Notes: generated by a model not told the origin, from the letters alone. Shown: positions 51,326-60,047, counted from the stretch's first letter. The stretch: 64,000 nucleotides of DNA from Frateuria edaphi (GCF_021117405.1 NZ_CP088251.1:62001-126000); one strand, 5' to 3'. Translations and numbers: made by a program.

Positions 51326-52072
51326 ATGGCCGACCACTTCACCCTCCGTCTCGTCGACAGCTTCATGCTCGCGCCCAGCGTGCGCCACCTGGTGTTCGAG
51401 CGCGCCGACGGACAGCCGCTGGCCTTCCAGCCCGGGCAGTTCCTGCAGGTGCACTTCCACTACGAGGACGGCACGGCGACCAAGCGCAGCTATTCGGTGG
51501 CGACCGTGGGCGACGGCAGTTCGCCGACCATGCGCATCGAGATCGCGGTGAGCTACGTCGAGGGTGGCGCCGCCACCCGGCTGCTGGGCAATCTGCAGCC
51601 GGGCGAGACCATCGAGGCCAGCGGCCCCTACGGCCGCTTCTGCCTGCACCCGGGCGACGCCCACCCGCGCTACCTGCTGCTGGCCACCGGTACCGGCGTC
51701 ACGCCCTACCGCGCCATGCTGCCGCAGATCCGGCAGTTGCTCGCCAGGGGCGATCGCGAGGTGGTGCTGCTCTACGGCGCCCGCAACGAGGAAGAACTGC
51801 TCTACGGCGAGGAATTCGAGGCCTTCGCCAAGGAAAACCCCGGTTTCACCTTCCACGGCTGCCTGAGCCGCCAGCCCCGCGCCGTGCCGCGCCCGCACGA
51901 CCGCAGCGGCCACGTGCAGGGCGTCCTGGCCGAACTGGCGCCGCACGCGGACCGCGACATCGCCTACCTGTGCGGCAACCCCAACATGGTCGATGCCGCC
52001 TTCACCGCGTTGAAGGAATACGGCCTGCCCGTCGCGCAGATCCGCCGCGAGAAGTACATCTCGTCGCGCTGA
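51326..52072 (+). CDS. Ferredoxin-NADP(+) reductase (Fpr-like)
   Basis: A protein of 248 residues. The FAD region has KRSYSVATVGDG (RxYS motif), the NADP site is LLATGTGVTPYRAML, then LLYGARNEEELLY and YLCGNPNMVDAAF, and it ends YISSR. It exchanges electrons between NADPH and ferredoxin or flavodoxin, useful for Fe-S repair and oxidative defence. The ATG at 51326 is preferred. It is divergent from the ABC exporter. Confidence 0.9.
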   Translation: MADHFTLRLVDSFMLAPSVRHLVFERADGQPLAFQPGQFLQVHFHYEDGTATKRSYSVATVGDGSSPTMRIEIAVSYVEGGAATRLLGNLQPGETIEASGPYGRFCLHPGDAHPRYLLLATGTGVTPYRAMLPQIRQLLARGDREVVLLYGARNEEELLYGEEFEAFAKENPGFTFHGCLSRQPRAVPRPHDRSGHVQGVLAELAPHADRDIAYLCGNPNMVDAAFTALKEYGLPVAQIRREKYISSR

Positions 52073-52090
52073 GCCCGCTGCCGCACCCTC

Positions 52091-52170
52091 GTTAGGAGCC
52101 CACTGTGGGCGATGCTCTCTTTTTCCACCCTGTGACAAGAGCATCGCCCACAAGTGGGCTTCTACAAAAA
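52091..52170. repeat. REPIN-type repeat pair (TAGGAGCCCACTGTGGGCGATGCTCT)
   Basis: A 26-base unit (from 52092) and its inverted copy (AAGAGCATCGCCCACAAGTGGGCTTCTA, to about 52168) flank an 18-base spacer, so the RNA or DNA folds into a long hairpin. Related broken units lie at 47159. In other bacteria such pairs are spread by RAYT transposases; none is in this window. The rest of the gap 52171-52408 shows no gene. Confidence 0.8.
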
Positions 52171-52408
52171 GCTCGCCAGCCGCCCCCTTTTTCAAGTTTG
52201 TTGCGCCCGCGTCGATAACTACCCCGCCAGCGCAGGCGTCCTGCTCACCACCAGTCCGCTAAACCTTCCCCCGAGCCCGGGCCCGTCAATAATGTGACGG
52301 GGTTCGCGCTTTCGGAGGGAGGCCCCGTCGCGTGCCATAAAGGGCGGGAGGGTCATGCCGAAAGCGTCTTCAGGTACGCGTGTTCACGTGTGCCCGGAGG
52401 ATTTGCTT

Positions 52409-52759
52409 ATGTGTGGTCGAAACCGCTGGTTGGCATGCGTTCTGGGCACCTTCGCGGCTCTCGTGGCCACCGGCGCACACGCCGATGGTGGGCGGGTCAA
52501 TTTCAGCGGACGTATCGTCGAGGACACGTGTCCGGTCGGCCCCGATATCCAGACTGGCGCGGGCAATGGCGGTGCGGGCGGCGGTGCGGGCGGCAGGGTC
52601 GCCTGCGGGACCCCGGGTAGCCATAACCGCAGTTATGACGTTACCCGAACGGTCCTCACGGGCAACGAGCCTGATCGCGTGCTCAGGTATTTCAGTGATT
52701 ACGTCCACGCCAGCTACGCCGACGCGCAACCGACCCTGGTGGTCCGCGTCTACGAATAA
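52409..52759 (+). CDS. Small fimbrial-subunit-like protein with Gly-rich insertion
   Basis: A protein of 116 residues with a signal peptide (about 1-28, ending TGAHA). The mature start DGGRVNFSGRIVEDTCPV is the usual first strand and Cys of type 1 fimbrial subunits, followed by a Gly-rich stretch (TGAGNGGAGGGAGG) where the next strand should be. The C-terminus ends LVVRVYE. It is on the plus strand, apart from and convergent with the fimbrial operon, and shorter than normal (150-180 residues). The ATG at 52409 is eight bases after GGAGG. Confidence 0.6.
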   Translation: MCGRNRWLACVLGTFAALVATGAHADGGRVNFSGRIVEDTCPVGPDIQTGAGNGGAGGGAGGRVACGTPGSHNRSYDVTRTVLTGNEPDRVLRYFSDYVHASYADAQPTLVVRVYE

Positions 52760-52920
52760 GCCGGCCGCGCCGCAGTCTTACATGGTAAATCGAGCGTCAG
52801 AGCGTCGTCTGGCTCCGAGCGCCGTGAAGCTCCCATCGCAGGCCAGGCTGCCGATGGCTCGAGCCGTTCCGTGCTTGCTTACGTCACGCCCCCATCGTGG
52901 GCTGGCCGGGCTCATCGTCG
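52760..52920. other. Intergenic gap, no feature found
   Basis: Between the small pilin-like gene and the end of the convergent adhesin gene. I see no hairpin, repeat or promoter that stands out. Confidence 0.5.
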
Positions 52921-54051
52921 CTACTGGTACGTCAACGTGTAGGTTGCCGCGGCTTGAACCTGGCCAGGCGTTATCGTCGCCGCGGTCTGGTAATACCGGG
53001 CATAGAGATTGATCGTGTAATTGGAGTTGGCGCCGTTCGTGGTTCCCGTCGGAAACGCGGTGTCGAACGTTACCGGCGTGGCGCCGTCGGGTCGAAGGAT
53101 CTGGACCCCTACGCCACTGGCGTAGCCCGCGCCGGTGGTAGCGTCGATGACGCCACTGGCGGCGTTGGGACTGCTGGTACTCAGCGTCGCACTTACGTCC
53201 AGGTTGGTTGAGCAGCCGGTGAGGTTGATCGCGAAGCGCGTCGTGCCCGCCGTGGCGCCGACAGCACCAAAGGCATTTGCAGCCACGGACGGCAGGGTAA
53301 CGGTTACGTTTTTGCTGCCCGTGGACACATTGCAGGTGGAGGCAGTGAACGTGACGCCGCCTGATTGAAAGATGATGACGGTTTTAACGGCTGCGTTCGT
53401 GTCGCAGCCGTTGTAGTCACCGTTCGACTTGACTCGGGGCTTAGTACAGATGTTGTCGAACTGCCATTCGCCAAGGACCGTCCCGGCTGGAATGTTGCTT
53501 CCATTGCTTGGCAGCACGCCGGTCGAAATCAACTGGAACGTCGTGGTGTTGGTGAAGCTTGTCGTAAGCCCGCCGCTCAATGAATCGCCTGGATATAACG
53601 GTATCGCGTTGCCCGAGCGCAAGATTTGAAATGCTACCCCCGGTGTGGGGCTGTAAATCGTGTTGTTGGCAGGGTTATAGGTGCCGTAAGACGGCTGCAG
53701 TCCGCCGTCGGTGCCACCATTTTGGCAGGCTATGTAGATGGTGCCACTGCTGGCTGTGGCAGCCCTCGGGGGGCCGATGGCGCTACCGCCGGGAGCGGGT
53801 GGATTGGAGAGCGGAATCGTGATGCTGTCGAAGGTGACGATTTGCACCGGCGGGGCATCTATCGCGTTGCTGTTGTTGCCGCTGCCGTCCCGGAAATAAC
53901 ATTGCGCTTGCGCTGCTTCCACAGTCGCCGGCCAGACAAGCAGGCCCGACAGAAATGCCAATAGGCACAACCCCGCCCAAACCGGGCGCGATGGGCTGAT
54001 CCAGGCGCGATGTGCCTGGGCTCGTACAGTCGCAATGGGTGAATGGTGCAT
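52921..54051 (-). CDS. Fimbrial tip adhesin / minor subunit
   Basis: A protein of 376 residues with a long signal (about 10-43). The first domain (mature start CYFRDGSGNNSNAIDAPP) could be a receptor-binding domain, and the second half, from GVTFTASTCNVSTG, is a pilin-type domain that ends with AATYTLTYQ, the usual last strand for chaperone binding. Thus it is a two-domain tip adhesin. ATG at 54051; it follows the usher by 165 bases, last in the operon. Confidence 0.82.
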   Translation of the reverse strand: MHHSPIATVRAQAHRAWISPSRPVWAGLCLLAFLSGLLVWPATVEAAQAQCYFRDGSGNNSNAIDAPPVQIVTFDSITIPLSNPPAPGGSAIGPPRAATASSGTIYIACQNGGTDGGLQPSYGTYNPANNTIYSPTPGVAFQILRSGNAIPLYPGDSLSGGLTTSFTNTTTFQLISTGVLPSNGSNIPAGTVLGEWQFDNICTKPRVKSNGDYNGCDTNAAVKTVIIFQSGGVTFTASTCNVSTGSKNVTVTLPSVAANAFGAVGATAGTTRFAINLTGCSTNLDVSATLSTSSPNAASGVIDATTGAGYASGVGVQILRPDGATPVTFDTAFPTGTTNGANSNYTINLYARYYQTAATITPGQVQAAATYTLTYQ

Positions 54052-54216
54052 ATCGGTCTCGACGGTTTCAGGCACGAAGTGCAGCGTTTGAGAGAAACGG
54101 AAAATACCTGGATGGAATGCCGCAATTTCGCGTCGAATTGTTCAGGGCATTTGATTCACCATGCGCTGAAGCGCGCTGATGCCAAAGTGCCCGGGTAGTG
54201 AGCTTGGCCTATTGCG

Positions 54217-57024
54217 TCAGGTGTTGCTGCTCGTGGGAGTTGGCGTACATGTCGCGCTAACTTCCTGGTATTTGTCCAGGCGGGCTTCGTTGCCGCGCGG
54301 CTCGATGTGATAGCTGAACGAGCACGATTTGGTCGCTCCGTGATCGTCCTGCCAGCGTGCGGTCAGTGTGCCGGCTTGATCGACACCGCGAACGAGGATC
54401 TGTCCCGCCTGTCCGACCACGCCGACCGGGATATCCGAGGTACCGAAGACCTGCGCACCGAAGGGGAGCGCTTGCCCGCTGGCGAGGCGCGCGCGCACGA
54501 TGGCGGGGCGGCCGGTCTGCGTTTTGAATTTCAGCAACACCACCGCACCGGCGTGCGGCGCAACCTGGGCGCTGGTGGCATCGAGCTGGACATCCAGCGG
54601 CAGGCCCTTGGGATCGATCTCGATGGTGTTTAGGTTGTACGGGGTCAGGTAGGGCACCAGCGCATAGCCGAAGCGGTCGATGCGCGTGCCGGTGGCGCTG
54701 TTCAGGCGTGCGCCCGTGGCGCCCGGCACGTACACGATGCCGACCGTGTCGCCCATCGGCTGCCCGAATGTGACGCCGCCCGGATGCGCGACCACCGCCC
54801 CGCTCACGCCCAGCGAGGTCTGCGAATAACCGCTGCCGCTGCCGGCGCTGGCGTTGAACACCGCGTACGGGCTGCGGTAGCCGCCGTTGAGGCTGCCTGC
54901 GTTGCCGCTGTCGCCATGCGACACGGTTGCACCGTAGTTGAACTGGTTGTCCACGCCGGCCGAGCCGTTTAGCATGGCCTGCTCCTGCATGCTGCCCAGC
55001 TGATCGCGGGACAGGTTGAGGCTCAGGCTCGGCGCATGCCCGCTATCGCCCAGCGGCAAGCTGAAGCTCGCGAAATACTCGTTGTCGTAGTGGCCGGACG
55101 GATCGCGCGTGCGCGTGGCCGAAATGCCGTAGCTCAGCCGACCGAACGAATTGTTGTAGCCGAGCTGGAACTGGGTGTCGGTGCCGCCGCGGTCCCAGTA
55201 ATCGCTCGCCGACACATTGGTATAGAACGAACCGCCCTGGTCGCCCAGGCGCTGGCTCAATGTCAGGTCGAAGCGGTTGCGCTGGCGCTGCAAGCGGGCC
55301 GTATTGACCGGGTCGATCGCGGTGCCGGACAGCGCGGCCTGTTGACCCGGCGTCAGCGCGGTCTGCAGCGGCACCCCGTCGATGAGGGTGACGGCCGCCG
55401 GCGGCACGTAGCCAAACGCATCAAGACCACGCCGGGCGTAGTCGCGCGCCAGCGCAGCGTCGGTCAGGTCGAGGTAGCCGCTGGTCGAATAGCGATAGGC
55501 GGCCACCGACAGCGAAGTGTTCGTTTCCGGCAGGATCTTGCTGTAGCTCACCCGCATGCTGCGACCCGAGCGGCTCGAGTCAGCCTCATCGGCGCCGCCC
55601 GGAATGCGCGCATGCGCCTCGGTCACGTCGAACGCCAGCGCGCCATAGCGCGTGTTGAGCGCCGCACCAAGCACAACAGCCGCGTACGCCTGCGCGCCCT
55701 CGACGCCGGCGTAGCCGGTGACCAGGTTGTTGAAGCCGTGCTGCACGGTGCCTTGCACCACGGTGGGCCGGTCCAGCAGCGACCGATTGCGCAGCTCGCC
55801 CGCTGCGAAACCGAAACGGGTGGTTCCGGGCCGCAGCAGTTGCGCCAGCGACGCATACGGCACCGCGAAGGTGCGCGTGCGGCCGTCCGCCTCGGTCACC
55901 GTTACATCGAGGTTGCCGCCGTAGCCGGTCGGGTAGAGGTCGCTGATGGTGAACGGGCCGGGCGCCACCGTGGCCTGGTAGATCTGCACCCCGTTCTGGC
56001 TTACGGTGACCTTGGCGTTGCTGTTGGCCACACCGCGAACCACAGGGGCATACCCGCGCAGCGAGTCCGGCAACATGCGGTCGTCGGTTGCCAATTGCAC
56101 GCCGCGCAGGCCGAAACTGTCGAAGACACCGCCGTCGGTATAGCTGTCACCGATGGTCAGCTGGGCGCGCAGCGAGGGCAGGTCGCGGCGCAGGTAGCTG
56201 TCGATGGTCTGCCAGTGCTTTTGCGCCCGCGCGCCTGCGGTGGCCGACTGCCAGTTGACGGCGGAATCCTGCCGCAAATGCCAGGGCCCGATATTGAAAC
56301 CCGCATTCAGGCCCAGGTACGAGCTGGTCTGACTCAGGCCACGGCTGCTGCTGTGATAGCTGTTGAAATTGTAGTTGAGCAGCGCCGCCGGTACGCCGGC
56401 ATCCCAGTATTCAGGGCTGACGTAACCGCGCGGCATCTGCCCCAGGTAGGCTTGCGGCACGCTGGTGTCCAGCCGCAAGTCGGCCATGTCGACGCTCATC
56501 GTGGCGTCGGGGATCAGCTCGCCGACGCTTACGCAGGCGGCCGGATCCTGCAGCTGGTCCTGCAGCTCTACGGAGTGTTTGGCCGGATGCAGGCCCAACT
56601 GATCGAGCAGCTTGCGATCCACGCACGGGGTCGCGCTGTCCTGCATCGATGCGGCCTCGAAACGCACGTCGCGGCGTCCGACCCAGACCGTATTGAGATA
56701 GATGTCCAGGTTGTAGTTGCCCGGCAACACCGGGTTGCCGTGTTCGAAGCGCGACAGGTCGGTCGTGTTGCTGCCGGCGCCTGATAGCAGGTTGCGATCG
56801 AAGCTGGCGTCCGCGCGGCTCGCATCGATCCCGCTGGCATCGGCCGCGGCAAAGCCCCCGGTTGCGACCGGCGCGGCAGCCATGGCGTCGGCAAGCGCAG
56901 CCGCCCGCGTGACGTCCACTGGTGCGCCCAATGCGATGGCAACGCACGAGCACAGCAACGCCCGACGGTACGCGCCATGCCGACGCGGGCGACCCGCGTG
57001 GCGCATGGCATGCCGCCGATTCAT
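54217..57024 (-). CDS. Outer-membrane usher (PapC/FimD family)
   Basis: A protein of 935 residues with a signal-like N-terminus (AYRRALLCSCVAIALGAPVD). The start of the N-terminal domain shows DLSRFEHGNPVLPGNYNLDIYLNTVWVG, typical of ushers, and FTISDLYPTGYGGNLDVTVTEADG marks the start of the barrel/plug region. The C-terminal part has a LPFGAQVFG-type domain. It threads pilin subunits to the outside with the chaperone. The ATG at 57024 overlaps the chaperone stop (ATGA). Confidence 0.95.
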   Translation of the reverse strand: MNRRHAMRHAGRPRRHGAYRRALLCSCVAIALGAPVDVTRAAALADAMAAAPVATGGFAAADASGIDASRADASFDRNLLSGAGSNTTDLSRFEHGNPVLPGNYNLDIYLNTVWVGRRDVRFEAASMQDSATPCVDRKLLDQLGLHPAKHSVELQDQLQDPAACVSVGELIPDATMSVDMADLRLDTSVPQAYLGQMPRGYVSPEYWDAGVPAALLNYNFNSYHSSSRGLSQTSSYLGLNAGFNIGPWHLRQDSAVNWQSATAGARAQKHWQTIDSYLRRDLPSLRAQLTIGDSYTDGGVFDSFGLRGVQLATDDRMLPDSLRGYAPVVRGVANSNAKVTVSQNGVQIYQATVAPGPFTISDLYPTGYGGNLDVTVTEADGRTRTFAVPYASLAQLLRPGTTRFGFAAGELRNRSLLDRPTVVQGTVQHGFNNLVTGYAGVEGAQAYAAVVLGAALNTRYGALAFDVTEAHARIPGGADEADSSRSGRSMRVSYSKILPETNTSLSVAAYRYSTSGYLDLTDAALARDYARRGLDAFGYVPPAAVTLIDGVPLQTALTPGQQAALSGTAIDPVNTARLQRQRNRFDLTLSQRLGDQGGSFYTNVSASDYWDRGGTDTQFQLGYNNSFGRLSYGISATRTRDPSGHYDNEYFASFSLPLGDSGHAPSLSLNLSRDQLGSMQEQAMLNGSAGVDNQFNYGATVSHGDSGNAGSLNGGYRSPYAVFNASAGSGSGYSQTSLGVSGAVVAHPGGVTFGQPMGDTVGIVYVPGATGARLNSATGTRIDRFGYALVPYLTPYNLNTIEIDPKGLPLDVQLDATSAQVAPHAGAVVLLKFKTQTGRPAIVRARLASGQALPFGAQVFGTSDIPVGVVGQAGQILVRGVDQAGTLTARWQDDHGATKSCSFSYHIEPRGNEARLDKYQEVSATCTPTPTSSNT

Positions 57025-57764
57025 GGCGCTATGGAGCCTTGGTACGGTGCCGCGGCGCCGTAATCGTTGACGATGTCATACGCCACCGGCGTGCCCGTGG
57101 CCGGTGCCTTCGTCAGCCCCGTGACGGGCAACCGCAGCGTACCAAGGGGATCGACCATGCCCGTGTCGGCCGAATACGGTTTACCGGCGATATCCAGCGA
57201 CGCCTTGATGACGGTGATGTGGTAGGCGGTCGGGTTGTGCACTTCCAGCGCATAGCCCGCGCCATCGGGCACAGCCTTCCAGGTCAGCTCGGCTGGCGCC
57301 TTGGCCAGGTCACCCGGCAAGTTGGCCGGACGATAGAAAAACTTGAGCCGCGAGCGAATCGCGAACTGCAGCAGGTTCTTGCCCGCAAACTCCGCGCCCT
57401 TGGGCTTGGGGGGAATTTCGAGCACGTTGAGCCAGAACAGCGACTCGCGATCCGCCGGCAAGTTGGCCTGGGTGGCGATGATGCGCAGGCTCTGGTCCTT
57501 GTGCGGCTCCATGCGGAAAAGCGGCGGCGTGATCAGGAACGGCACGTCGACCTTGTCCGGGGTCGAATGGGGATCGCCGCGATCGATCCACGCCTCGACC
57601 AGCGCCGGTTGGGCGCTGTCGTTGCTCAAGCGCACCGTCACCTCTCCATCCCGCGCGGGGAACACCACGCGCGTGCCGCCGATCACCACGCTGGCATGCG
57701 CAGGCAGCGCACATAGGCATAGCGCAGCCACTACCCCGCGAATGGCACGTACCAGGCTTTTCAT
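57021..57764 (-). CDS. Periplasmic pilus chaperone (PapD/FimC family)
   Basis: A protein of 247 residues with a signal peptide (KSLVRAIRGVVAALCLCALPAHA). The two Ig-like domains show GGTRVVFPARDGEVTVRLSN and RESLFWLNVLEIPPKPKG, the known chaperone signature, and FAIRSRLKFFYRP, with Arg and Lys for subunit carboxylate. It supplies the missing strand to pilin subunits. ATG at 57764. It lies 79 bases after the major pilin gene and is coupled to the usher gene. Confidence 0.94.
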   Translation of the reverse strand: MKSLVRAIRGVVAALCLCALPAHASVVIGGTRVVFPARDGEVTVRLSNDSAQPALVEAWIDRGDPHSTPDKVDVPFLITPPLFRMEPHKDQSLRIIATQANLPADRESLFWLNVLEIPPKPKGAEFAGKNLLQFAIRSRLKFFYRPANLPGDLAKAPAELTWKAVPDGAGYALEVHNPTAYHITVIKASLDIAGKPYSADTGMVDPLGTLRLPVTGLTKAPATGTPVAYDIVNDYGAAAPYQGSIAP

Positions 57765-57843
57765 CGAAGGCTTCCGCCGCAAAAAACAATTTCACGTGGA
57801 GCATGCGGCGGCCGGGACGTGCCGGCCGCACGCATGGTTACGC

Positions 57844-58392
57844 TTACTGGTAGATCACCGAGAACTGCACGCTGCTCGCGACTGCGCCCGAACCGGCGGC
57901 GCCGGTGGCGTAGTAGCGGGCGAAGTAGTTCAAGGTGGCGGTCTTGCTGGCGGAGATCGTGGCAACACCCGCACCGCTGGTCGGCGCGGCGGAACCGGCC
58001 GTGATCACGCTGTTGTCGCTGTTCACCAGCTGCACTTCGACGTTGCTGGCCGGGCTGACGGCAGTATTCACCAGACGGCCGCTGGCATTCACGTTGGGGC
58101 CGTTCTCGAAATACGTCGACGCTTTGGTCGCCGCGCCGCTGCAAGCGGACAGGTTGATCGCGAACGCGGTCTGACCGGCGGTGTTACCGGCCGCGCTCAG
58201 CGCAGCGGTGGAAACCGTCGGCAGGGTGACCGTGGCCGGGCCGGCGGCGCCGTTGACCTGCACGGTGCAGGTCGAGCCGGAGATGGTGCCGCTGAAGTTG
58301 ATGGTGCCATCGACGGCATGGGCGGCGTTAGGTGCAAAGGCGGCGACGCCCAGGGTGGCAATCAATGCGGCGGAAAGAAGAGTCTTGGGCAT
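57844..58392 (-). CDS. Major fimbrial subunit (type 1 pilin-like)
   Basis: A protein of 182 residues with a signal peptide (MPKTLLSAALIATLGVAAFA and on to AHA). The mature protein begins VDGTINFSGTISGSTCTVQV, with a Cys that would pair with the one in LSACSG, and ends VQFSVIYQ. It is the first gene of the operon major pilin-chaperone-usher-adhesin. A long upstream region holds possible CRP/Clp sites (58521 and 58686). Confidence 0.9.
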   Translation of the reverse strand: MPKTLLSAALIATLGVAAFAPNAAHAVDGTINFSGTISGSTCTVQVNGAAGPATVTLPTVSTAALSAAGNTAGQTAFAINLSACSGAATKASTYFENGPNVNASGRLVNTAVSPASNVEVQLVNSDNSVITAGSAAPTSGAGVATISASKTATLNYFARYYATGAAGSGAVASSVQFSVIYQ

Positions 58393-58488
58393 GCTGGTTC
58401 CCTTTAGAGGTGGTGTGGTGCGGCTGACTACAAAAGGTCGGTGCGGCGCAGGCACTGCAGAAAGCTTCCAGACTGCCGTCCGCGCATT

Positions 58489-58512
58489 TCCAACAAGCCT
58501 GGGCATTTCCAA
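58489..58512 (-). promoter_or_regulatory. Direct repeats TTGGAAATGC upstream of the pilin gene
   Basis: On the minus strand the 10-mer TTGGAAATGC occurs twice about 18 bases apart, near 58513-58504 and 58495-58486, roughly 100 bases before the pilin ATG. They could bind a regulator; no protein is known to me for this exact motif. Confidence 0.4.
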
Positions 58513-58520
58513 CGCTTGTT

Positions 58521-58536
58521 TGTGACCTACATCGCA
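58521..58536. promoter_or_regulatory. Possible CRP/Clp site 2 (pilin upstream)
   Basis: TGTGA-N6-TCGCA: nine of ten positions match the CRP consensus TGTGA-N6-TCACA. It lies about 130 bases before the pilin start. Confidence 0.5.
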
Positions 58537-58685
58537 AATCCTGTGCCAACAGGGGCGGGGGTGGCCAAACCATTGACGCGTATGGGTTGGGTCAAAACGC
58601 CGTCTCCCTTGCGGAAAGCGGGTCGTTAGCTCCTGAGTGGACGCCCCTGTACTGCACTGGCCCCTGTGCGTCACATCTTTCACAT

Positions 58686-58701
58686 TGTGATCACAATCAC
58701 A
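58686..58701. promoter_or_regulatory. CRP/Clp site 1 (perfect TGTGA-N6-TCACA)
   Basis: TGTGA-TCACAA-TCACA matches the CRP half sites exactly; the overlapping TTGTGATCACAA is a further 12-bp palindrome. In xanthomonads the CRP-like protein Clp binds such sites and controls surface factors. It lies about 300 bases before the pilin start and about 70 bases before the -35 of the divergent operon. Confidence 0.75.
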
Positions 58702-58758
58702 GTTTGATCAGTCAAGTCGCGCGAGGCAAGGCCGATATGCGGTTCGTGTAAAGGGTGC

Positions 58759-58788
58759 TTGACACGCTGGGCGGTGACCGCCTAGCCT
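58759..58788 (+). promoter_or_regulatory. Promoter of the membrane-protein/XRE operon
   Basis: TTGACA (58759-58764) and TAGCCT (58783-58788) with 18 bases between. The predicted start is near 58795, inside the palindrome at 58792-58809. Confidence 0.65.
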
Positions 58789-58791
58789 GTG

Positions 58792-58809
58792 TGTCAAGTT
58801 TGCTTGACA
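58792..58809. promoter_or_regulatory. Operator palindrome TGTCAAG-N4-CTTGACA
   Basis: A perfect 7-bp inverted repeat. A third CTTGACA copy lies at 58758-58764 over the -35 box. This arrangement of three half-sites at a promoter suggests binding by the XRE repressor encoded at the end of the operon. Confidence 0.65.
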
Positions 58810-58848
58810 GGCCGCCGAGGTGGCGCGCCGTCGGCAGGGGAGCCGGAC

Positions 58849-59448
58849 ATGCCGCGTTTCAACGAGAGCCGTTACCGCAGCCAGCTGTCGGTCGCGATGG
58901 TGGCGTACATGGCCGCCATGCTGCTGGTTTGGCCGCTCAGCCGTACCGCCGCCAGCGTGCCGCTGAAGGTGGTGCTGGCGGTGGTCCCGGTGCTGCCGAT
59001 GCTTTTCGTGATCGGCCTGATGGCGCGGCGGATCGGCACCAGCGACGAGTTCGAGCAGCGCGTGCACCTGGTGGCGCTGGGCGCTTCGACCGCCTTGCTC
59101 GGCGCGCTCAGCCTCGTCGGGGGGTTCCTGGCGGCAGCCGGCGTGCTGCGGCTCGACGGCAGCATCCTGATCTGGGTGTTCCCGGTGACGATGATCGGTT
59201 ACGGCATCGCCCGCTGGTGGCTGCTGGTTCGCCATTACGGTGGCAGCGCCACTTGCGAGGGGGGCTCGATGGGCTGGCGGCTCGTGTTGCTGGCCGTATT
59301 GGTGCTGATGGTGTTGGGCGTGGCCTGGTGGCGGGGGCGACTGGACGATTTCGAGGCGGGCCTGCTGGTCGGCCTGCTTCCCGGTGTGCTGATCGTGCTT
59401 GCGGTCCTGTTATGGCGCCGCCTGCGTCGTCGGCCCGGCGAGGATTGA
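58849..59448 (+). CDS. Membrane protein of unknown function 1 (XRE operon)
   Basis: A protein of 199 residues with about six membrane helices (roughly 15-32, 40-58, 75-98, 105-125, 142-160 and 170-190). Between helices 2 and 3 is a loop RRIGTSDEFEQRVHL; a similar LIREQDELERQLDL loop is in the next protein, so the two are related. No known transporter motif is seen. ATG at 58849 after GGGGAG. First gene of a three-gene overlapping operon. Confidence 0.75.
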   Translation: MPRFNESRYRSQLSVAMVAYMAAMLLVWPLSRTAASVPLKVVLAVVPVLPMLFVIGLMARRIGTSDEFEQRVHLVALGASTALLGALSLVGGFLAAAGVLRLDGSILIWVFPVTMIGYGIARWWLLVRHYGGSATCEGGSMGWRLVLLAVLVLMVLGVAWWRGRLDDFEAGLLVGLLPGVLIVLAVLLWRRLRRRPGED

Positions 59449-59451
59449 GCC

Positions 59452-59859
59452 GTGGCCATGCGCTTGGTGCACAGGCGATACCTCGCGCGGTTCGTGCCCG
59501 CCATGGCCGGCTACTGTGCGCTGATCGGCCTGTACGGCTGGCTTGTGCCGCGTACCGGAAGCGTTGGCCTGCGCACGCTGCTGGCGTTGCTGCCCATGCT
59601 GCCGGTGTTGATGGCGATGCGTGCCGTGGCGCTGGTCATCCGCGAACAGGACGAGCTGGAGCGGCAGCTCGACCTGCAGGCGCTGGCCGCGGCAGCCGTG
59701 TTGACCTCGTGCGGCTTCCTGAGCTTCGGGCTGTTGCTCAGCGCCGGCGTGCTGCAAGGCGTGCCGGCCGCACTGGTCGCCCTGCTGGTGCTGCCTTGCT
59801 TCTTCTGGATCTTCGGGTTGGCCAAGCTGGTGCTGGTGGTAAGGCTGCGCCGCCGATGA
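59452..59859 (+). CDS. Membrane protein of unknown function 2 (XRE operon)
   Basis: A protein of 135 residues with four membrane helices and the loop REQDELERQLDLQAL after the second, resembling the first protein of the operon. Start is GTG at 59452 (ATG at 59458 also possible), three bases after the stop of the gene before. Its stop overlaps the ATG of the XRE gene (ATGA). The function is unknown. Confidence 0.75.
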   Translation: MAMRLVHRRYLARFVPAMAGYCALIGLYGWLVPRTGSVGLRTLLALLPMLPVLMAMRAVALVIREQDELERQLDLQALAAAAVLTSCGFLSFGLLLSAGVLQGVPAALVALLVLPCFFWIFGLAKLVLVVRLRRR

Positions 59860-60047
59860 AGAACCAGGTGCGCGACCTGCGCGGCGGGCAGGGATGGTCG
59901 CAGGCGGACCTGGCCGAGCGGCTGGACGTTTCGCGCCAGACCGTCAATGCCATCGAGACCGGCAAATACGACCCCAGCCTGCCGCTCGCCTTCAAGATCG
60001 CGCGTCTCTTCGGGCGACCGATCGAGAACATCTTCGAGCCGGATTGA
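59856..60047 (+). CDS. Small XRE-family regulator (YozG-like)
   Basis: A protein of 63 residues, almost all helix-turn-helix: VRDLRGGQGWSQADLAERLD, then SRQTVNAIETGKYDPSLPLA, ending IENIFEPD. It is typical of small XRE proteins coded next to membrane proteins. It probably represses its own operon through the CTTGACA sites at 58758-58809. Confidence 0.9.
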   Translation: MKNQVRDLRGGQGWSQADLAERLDVSRQTVNAIETGKYDPSLPLAFKIARLFGRPIENIFEPD

